From Clostridium sp. CAG:411 (GTDB taxonomy: Bacteria > Bacillota > Clostridia > Lachnospirales > Lachnospiraceae): 9,885 nucleotides of DNA. Numbering within the stretch: position 1 is the first letter of the stretch; each line of letters opens with the position of its first letter. Below are positions 6,787-9,885 of the stretch, one piece after another. The stretch spans positions 49,801 through 59,685 of the forward strand of contig FR899710.1 in the NCBI GenBank assembly GCA_000437275.1. Direction: 5' to 3'. Both the position numbers and the translations under genes were made by a program. Under the pieces are notes generated by a model. That model was not told the origin of the DNA. It saw only the letters and a program-made list of their open reading frames with translations, and searched no databases.

Positions 6787-8727
6787 ATGAATGTAGCGGA
6801 AGTTGTAAAAAAATACTTTGGATATGATAGCTTGAGGCAGGGGCAGCAGGAATTAGTGGATGGCATTTTAGCTGGAGAGGATGTGCTTGGCATTATGCCT
6901 ACAGGGGCAGGAAAGTCCTTGTGTTATCAAGCATCTGCACTATTGCTACAAGGCATTACCTTGGTTATATCGCCATTGATTTCTCTTATGTCTGATCAGG
7001 TAAAAGCACTAAATCAGGCGGGAGTGCATGCGGCATATATTAATAGCTCTCTTACGGAACGGCAGATTGAAAAAGCGCTTTCTTTGGCTGCAATGGGGCA
7101 GTATAAGATTATCTATGTGGCGCCAGAACGCTTGAATACACCGCGTTTTCTTGATTTCGCCATGGGAGCGGAGATTTCTATGTTGACGGTGGATGAAGCC
7201 CATTGTATTTCTCAGTGGGGACAGGATTTCAGACCAAGTTATCGGGAAATCATAAATTTTTTGCGTATGTTACCAAAGAGACCAATTGTCAGTGCGTTTA
7301 CAGCCACCGCTACCGAACAGGTAAAGCAGGATATTTGTACTATTTTGCAACTGCGTCAACCAAAGGTAATCGTGACTGGATTTGACCGACCTAATCTGTA
7401 TTTTCGTGTTCTCCCAAGAAAGGGAGGAAAAGAGACAGACAACGCAATCCTCAATTATATCAACCATCATGAGGCAGAAAGTGGAATTGTGTACTGTGCC
7501 ACTAGAAAAAATGTGGATAAAGTCTATGAAATTTTGAAAGCCCATGGTGTATCCGTTGGAAAATATCATGCGGGGATGTCTATTGAAGAACGGAGAAGTA
7601 GTCAGGAGGATTTTACCTTTGACCGTGTATCTGTGATGGTAGCTACCAATGCATTTGGAATGGGAATTGACAAGTCAAATGTCCGTTATGTACTGCATTA
7701 CAATATGCCGCAGAGTGTGGAATATTATTATCAGGAAGCAGGGCGAGCGGGCAGAGATGGAGAGGAAGCGGAATGCATTTTATTTTTCTCCAAGCAGGAC
7801 ATTATGATTAACAAACGCCTGTTAGACTTGAAATCCGTAGATGCCTATGGAAATGCAATTGCACCAGAGGTGCGAAGAAATGACCAGAGAAAGCTAAATC
7901 AAATGATAGAGTATTGCGAGACGGACCAATGTTTAAGGGAGTATATGCTCCGATATTTTGGAGACGACAGCCCATGTACTTGCGGTAAATGTAGCAATTG
8001 TGTGGTGGATGACCAACTATATGATGAAGAAGTGTTGTCCGTGCCAAAGAAGAAGTCTGCTGCAAAGGTATTGGAAATGACGGGATTATCCGAGCAGGGA
8101 ATGGTACTATTTGAATTGTTGAGAGCAGAACGGGCAGAACTTGCCACAGAGCAGGGGGTACCACCATTTATTATTTGTTCGGATAAGACATTAAAAGATA
8201 TGTGTATGAAATTGCCAAAAGAAATGTCGGATATGCTTGGTATCTATGGATTAGGTGAGCAAAAAGTGGCTAGATACGGAGAAAGATTTTTGTATGTGTT
8301 GCAGAAATTTATGGATAATGCTGTTGTAGACGTGACATCTATGCAACAGGAAAAACACAGTGTGCAAAGACAGCAGAAACAGCCATTTTACATAGAAACG
8401 GAACAACTAAAGCAATTGGAGTTACAGGAGGATGCCAGAGTATCGGATTTGGCAAAACAGATTAATGCATTATGTGAGGAGAAAGACCGCAAAAAATTGA
8501 CGGCAAGATTTTTAAATGAATTGTTGGTAAATGCAGGTTATTTGTTTGAGGAGGAAGTAGAGGGCAAAAAACAAAAGAGGGTGTCAGAACTTGGCATACA
8601 AGTCGGAATAAAAGAAGAATTACGACGGGGCAGAATGGGAGAATATTATTCGATTAGCCATTCCAAAGAAAGTCAAATGGTGATACTTTCCTTGTTGCAG
8701 GAATATTTGAAAGAGCAGGAAGCGTAA
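6787..8727 (+). CDS. recQ: ATP-dependent DNA helicase, RecQ family
   Basis: RecQ unwinds DNA 3'-to-5' in recombination and replication-fork repair. In this 646-aa product the order is: Walker A MPTGAGKS (37-44), DEAH box (136-139), motif III SAFTATAT (169-176) and motif VI QEAGRAGRDG (316-325). The RecQ zinc site has probable ligands C382, C399, C402 and C405. An HRDC-like domain follows at about 434-510 (GLSEQGMVLFELLRAER and IYGLGEQKVARYG). In E. coli RecQ a winged-helix domain of about 110 residues lies between the zinc site and HRDC; here only about 28 residues separate them. A 130-residue C-terminal extension (about 515-646) may supply a substitute; its NELLVNAGYLF and ELGIQVGI segments look like a small winged helix of the RQC-minor type. 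AGGAGA at 6775-6780 supports the ATG. The HD-domain gene follows after 56 bp. Confidence 0.95.
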   Translation: MNVAEVVKKYFGYDSLRQGQQELVDGILAGEDVLGIMPTGAGKSLCYQASALLLQGITLVISPLISLMSDQVKALNQAGVHAAYINSSLTERQIEKALSLAAMGQYKIIYVAPERLNTPRFLDFAMGAEISMLTVDEAHCISQWGQDFRPSYREIINFLRMLPKRPIVSAFTATATEQVKQDICTILQLRQPKVIVTGFDRPNLYFRVLPRKGGKETDNAILNYINHHEAESGIVYCATRKNVDKVYEILKAHGVSVGKYHAGMSIEERRSSQEDFTFDRVSVMVATNAFGMGIDKSNVRYVLHYNMPQSVEYYYQEAGRAGRDGEEAECILFFSKQDIMINKRLLDLKSVDAYGNAIAPEVRRNDQRKLNQMIEYCETDQCLREYMLRYFGDDSPCTCGKCSNCVVDDQLYDEEVLSVPKKKSAAKVLEMTGLSEQGMVLFELLRAERAELATEQGVPPFIICSDKTLKDMCMKLPKEMSDMLGIYGLGEQKVARYGERFLYVLQKFMDNAVVDVTSMQQEKHSVQRQQKQPFYIETEQLKQLELQEDARVSDLAKQINALCEEKDRKKLTARFLNELLVNAGYLFEEEVEGKKQKRVSELGIQVGIKEELRRGRMGEYYSISHSKESQMVILSLLQEYLKEQEA

Positions 8728-8783
8728 AATACAGTTTACAGATTAGTGAATAGTAACAAAAGTAAAACAAAGGAGCATCAAAA

Positions 8784-9272
8784 ATGTTAAACAAATTACA
8801 TTTAGCAATGATAAAGTTATATCGTGGAGATGCAAAGCGTATTCAGCATTTTTGTAAGGTGCATAGCTATGCAAAGCTGATTGCGGAAACCGAAAACATG
8901 GACAAAAAGGATTTGTTTATCCTTGAGGCAGCAGCACTTACCCATGATATTGGAATCCATGTATGTGAAGAGAAGTATGGAAATTGTAATGGCAAGTTGC
9001 AGGAAAAAGAGGGACCAGCAATTGCCGAAAAGTTACTTCAGGAGTTGGGATTTGCAGAGGACGTATCGGAACGGGTACAGTATTTGATTGCACATCACCA
9101 TACCTATGACAAGATTGACGGAATGGATTATCAAATCCTTGTAGAAGCGGACTTTTTGGTGAATATAATGGAAGATAATCTGTCAAAAGAGGCAGCCTCT
9201 CATGCTTATCATACGATCTTTAAAACGGAGTGTGGAAAACAGATTTGTAGGGATATGTTTGGACTATGCTAG
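8784..9272 (+). CDS. HD-domain phosphohydrolase of unknown substrate
   Basis: HD proteins are metal-dependent phosphohydrolases acting on nucleotides, cyclic nucleotides or phosphorylated metabolites. The 162-aa product has the H...HD...D set: H27 in KVHSYA, H54-D55 in THDIG and D123 in VEADFLV. H104-H105-H106 lie between, in the usual helix. It is a stand-alone single domain with no response-regulator, RelA/SpoT or transmembrane segment. It most resembles the small HD proteins annotated only as HD-domain or phosphohydrolase, and I cannot assign a substrate. AAAGGAG at 8769-8775 sits 8 nt before the ATG. It follows recQ by 56 bp with no visible terminator, so the two may be cotranscribed. It is the last gene before the terminator near 9383. 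Confidence 0.88.
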   Translation: MLNKLHLAMIKLYRGDAKRIQHFCKVHSYAKLIAETENMDKKDLFILEAAALTHDIGIHVCEEKYGNCNGKLQEKEGPAIAEKLLQELGFAEDVSERVQYLIAHHHTYDKIDGMDYQILVEADFLVNIMEDNLSKEAASHAYHTIFKTECGKQICRDMFGLC

Positions 9273-9382
9273 AGTCTTTGGCTATAAAGTTTTGTTTTAA
9301 CTTTTGTTAGAAATTGTAGCGCTTATTATACTGATTACAGTGATGCTGGATGTAATAGCATTAGATGAGGAAAAAAGGAGAG

Positions 9383-9409
9383 AAAGGGCAGGGTTTTCTT
9401 GCTCTTTTT
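9383..9409 (+). terminator. Probable intrinsic terminator after the HD-domain gene
   Basis: AAAGGGCA (9383-9390) pairs with TGCTCTTT (9400-9407) over 8 positions with one G-U wobble, around a 9-nt loop that may close further. The second arm merges into a run of five T (9405-9409). It lies about 110 bp after the HD stop and just before the pgi promoter, the expected place for a transcript end. The stem is moderate and the T-run overlaps it. Confidence 0.55.
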
Positions 9410-9432
9410 AAAAAGGACAAGAAAGGATATGC

Positions 9433-9461
9433 TTGAATTTACCATGATTTAATAGTATAAT
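9433..9461 (+). promoter_or_regulatory. Sigma-A promoter of pgi
   Basis: A perfect -10 TATAAT (9456-9461) follows TTGAAT (9433-9438, 4/6 to TTGACA) at the ideal 17-bp spacing. It lies downstream of the probable terminator. The transcript should start near 9468, leaving about 135 nt of leader before pgi. Confidence 0.7.
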
Positions 9462-9551
9462 GAAGAACAGCTATGTGCCTTATGTGAACAGGCTTGCTAA
9501 GATGCAAAACTTTTGACGTTTATAAGGTAGTATTGTAGTAATACTGAAGTG

Positions 9552-9579
9552 CTGTAATGCGTGTACGAATGCATTACAG
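9552..9579 (+). other. Hairpin in the pgi leader
   Basis: CTGTAATGC (9552-9560) and GCATTACAG (9571-9579) form a perfect 9-bp inverted repeat around a 10-nt loop, 11 nt before the ribosome binding site. It has no U-tract, so it is not a terminator. It could affect mRNA stability or translation, or be a protein-binding palindrome; nothing in the sequence decides between these. Confidence 0.45.
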
Positions 9580-9602
9580 AATGAAAATTTAAGGAGGAAT
9601 CG

Positions 9603-9885
9603 ATGATGATTAACTGGAACAACTTAGATACCATTGCTTCCTATGAGGAGCTAAAAAAGGTAGCACATGTGGACCTTGCTAAAGTAATGACTGGTGCAAA
9701 TGGTGCAGAACGTGTAAAGAAGTATAATGCTCCTATGGGAGAAGGACTTGTTTTTAACTATGCTACAAAGCAGGTGGATGATGATGTGCTTGCAGCTCTT
9801 GCAAAATTAGCAGAAGAGACACAATTAGTAGAAAAATTTGAAGCTCTTTACAATGGAGAGGTTGTTAATACAGGTGAAAAGCGTC
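9603..9885 (+). CDS. pgi: Glucose-6-phosphate isomerase, N-terminal part only
   Basis: The enzyme interconverts glucose 6-phosphate and fructose 6-phosphate in glycolysis and gluconeogenesis. The reading frame is open from 9603 to the window edge, giving 94 codons of a protein expected to be several hundred residues. The visible part has INWNNLDTIASYEELKK, a lysine-bearing KYNAPMGEGLVFNYATKQ stretch and VVNTGEKR at the edge. The last corresponds to the conserved start of the PGI sugar-isomerase fold (N-x-x-E-x-R before the LH segment). The catalytic residues lie beyond the window. AAGGAGG (9591-9597) supports either of two adjacent ATGs; 9603 gives 5 nt spacing and 9606 gives 8 nt. The gene has its own promoter and belongs to a different transcription unit from the HD gene. 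Confidence 0.85.
   Translation, partial: MMINWNNLDTIASYEELKKVAHVDLAKVMTGANGAERVKKYNAPMGEGLVFNYATKQVDDDVLAALAKLAEETQLVEKFEALYNGEVVNTGEKR

Larger units (their letters stand above)
9273..9602 (+). other. 330-bp intergenic region between the HD gene and pgi
   Basis: In order this region holds a possible small ORF (9304-9411), a probable terminator overlapping its end, a clear sigma-A promoter (9433-9461), and a pgi leader of about 135 nt with a 9-bp hairpin. No tRNA, riboswitch core or repeat array was recognised. The small ORF would read from TTG 9304 through 35 codons. It is hydrophobic first (VALIILITVMLDVIAL) then charged (DEEKRRER), but has no ribosome binding site. Confidence 0.6.

Noticed and set aside
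7808..8167. 119-codon minus-strand open frame inside recQ.
   Set aside because: It is the reverse complement of the RecQ zinc-site and HRDC coding region and shows no recognisable protein pattern.
1..9885. CRISPR array, tRNA, rRNA, insertion sequence or integrase.
   Set aside because: No regularly spaced repeats, tRNA-like cloverleaf, rRNA segment, transposase or recombinase motif was seen on either strand.

Overview
The window looks like chromosome from an anaerobic, endospore-forming Firmicute of the class Clostridia, most probably Lachnospiraceae. The DNA is AT-rich and all eight recognised genes lie on the + strand. Ribosome binding sites are of the AGGAGG type, promoters are of the sigma-A type, and a full-length spoIIE is present. 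The family assignment is inferred from protein style and gene content; no 16S or other taxonomic marker is present.

Layout. Positions 1-61 hold the tail of an upstream transcription unit, a factor-independent terminator. Positions 62-317 carry the spoIIE control region. It has a sigma-A promoter with an unusually long 21-bp spacer and a Spo0A-box-like sequence over the -35 element, as in Spo0A-activated promoters. spoIIE (318-2618) encodes the membrane-anchored PP2C phosphatase that activates sigma-F. A separate promoter then drives an AI-2E/PerM-family membrane protein (2735-3892). A second, very similar promoter (3898-3926) is followed by about 215 nt of untranslated, potentially structured sequence. 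That stretch includes a strong terminator-like hairpin at 4035-4067. It leads into a run of closely spaced genes: a NUDIX hydrolase (4142-4654), an AAA-ATPase-like/PD-(D/E)XK protein (4731-6311), a VOC/glyoxalase-fold protein (6329-6691), a RecQ helicase (6787-8727) and an HD-domain phosphohydrolase (8784-9272). A 330-bp gap holds a probable terminator and a clear promoter. The window ends inside pgi (glucose-6-phosphate isomerase), of which about 94 N-terminal codons are visible.

How the genes work together. SpoIIE belongs to the sporulation programme and pgi to central carbon metabolism. The block between them is a mixture of nucleotide-pool, DNA-repair and unknown-function proteins. I saw no convincing terminator between the NUDIX and HD genes, so they may be cotranscribed, but the 95-bp gap before recQ could hold its own promoter. 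No integrase, transposase, CRISPR array, rRNA or tRNA was seen.

The least explained parts are: the hairpin-containing leader or possible small RNA before the NUDIX gene; the AAA-ATPase/nuclease-fold protein of unknown role; the RecQ, which seems to lack the usual winged-helix position and carries a C-terminal extension instead; and a possible 35-codon membrane microprotein ORF before pgi. I did not find a clearly new multi-gene system.
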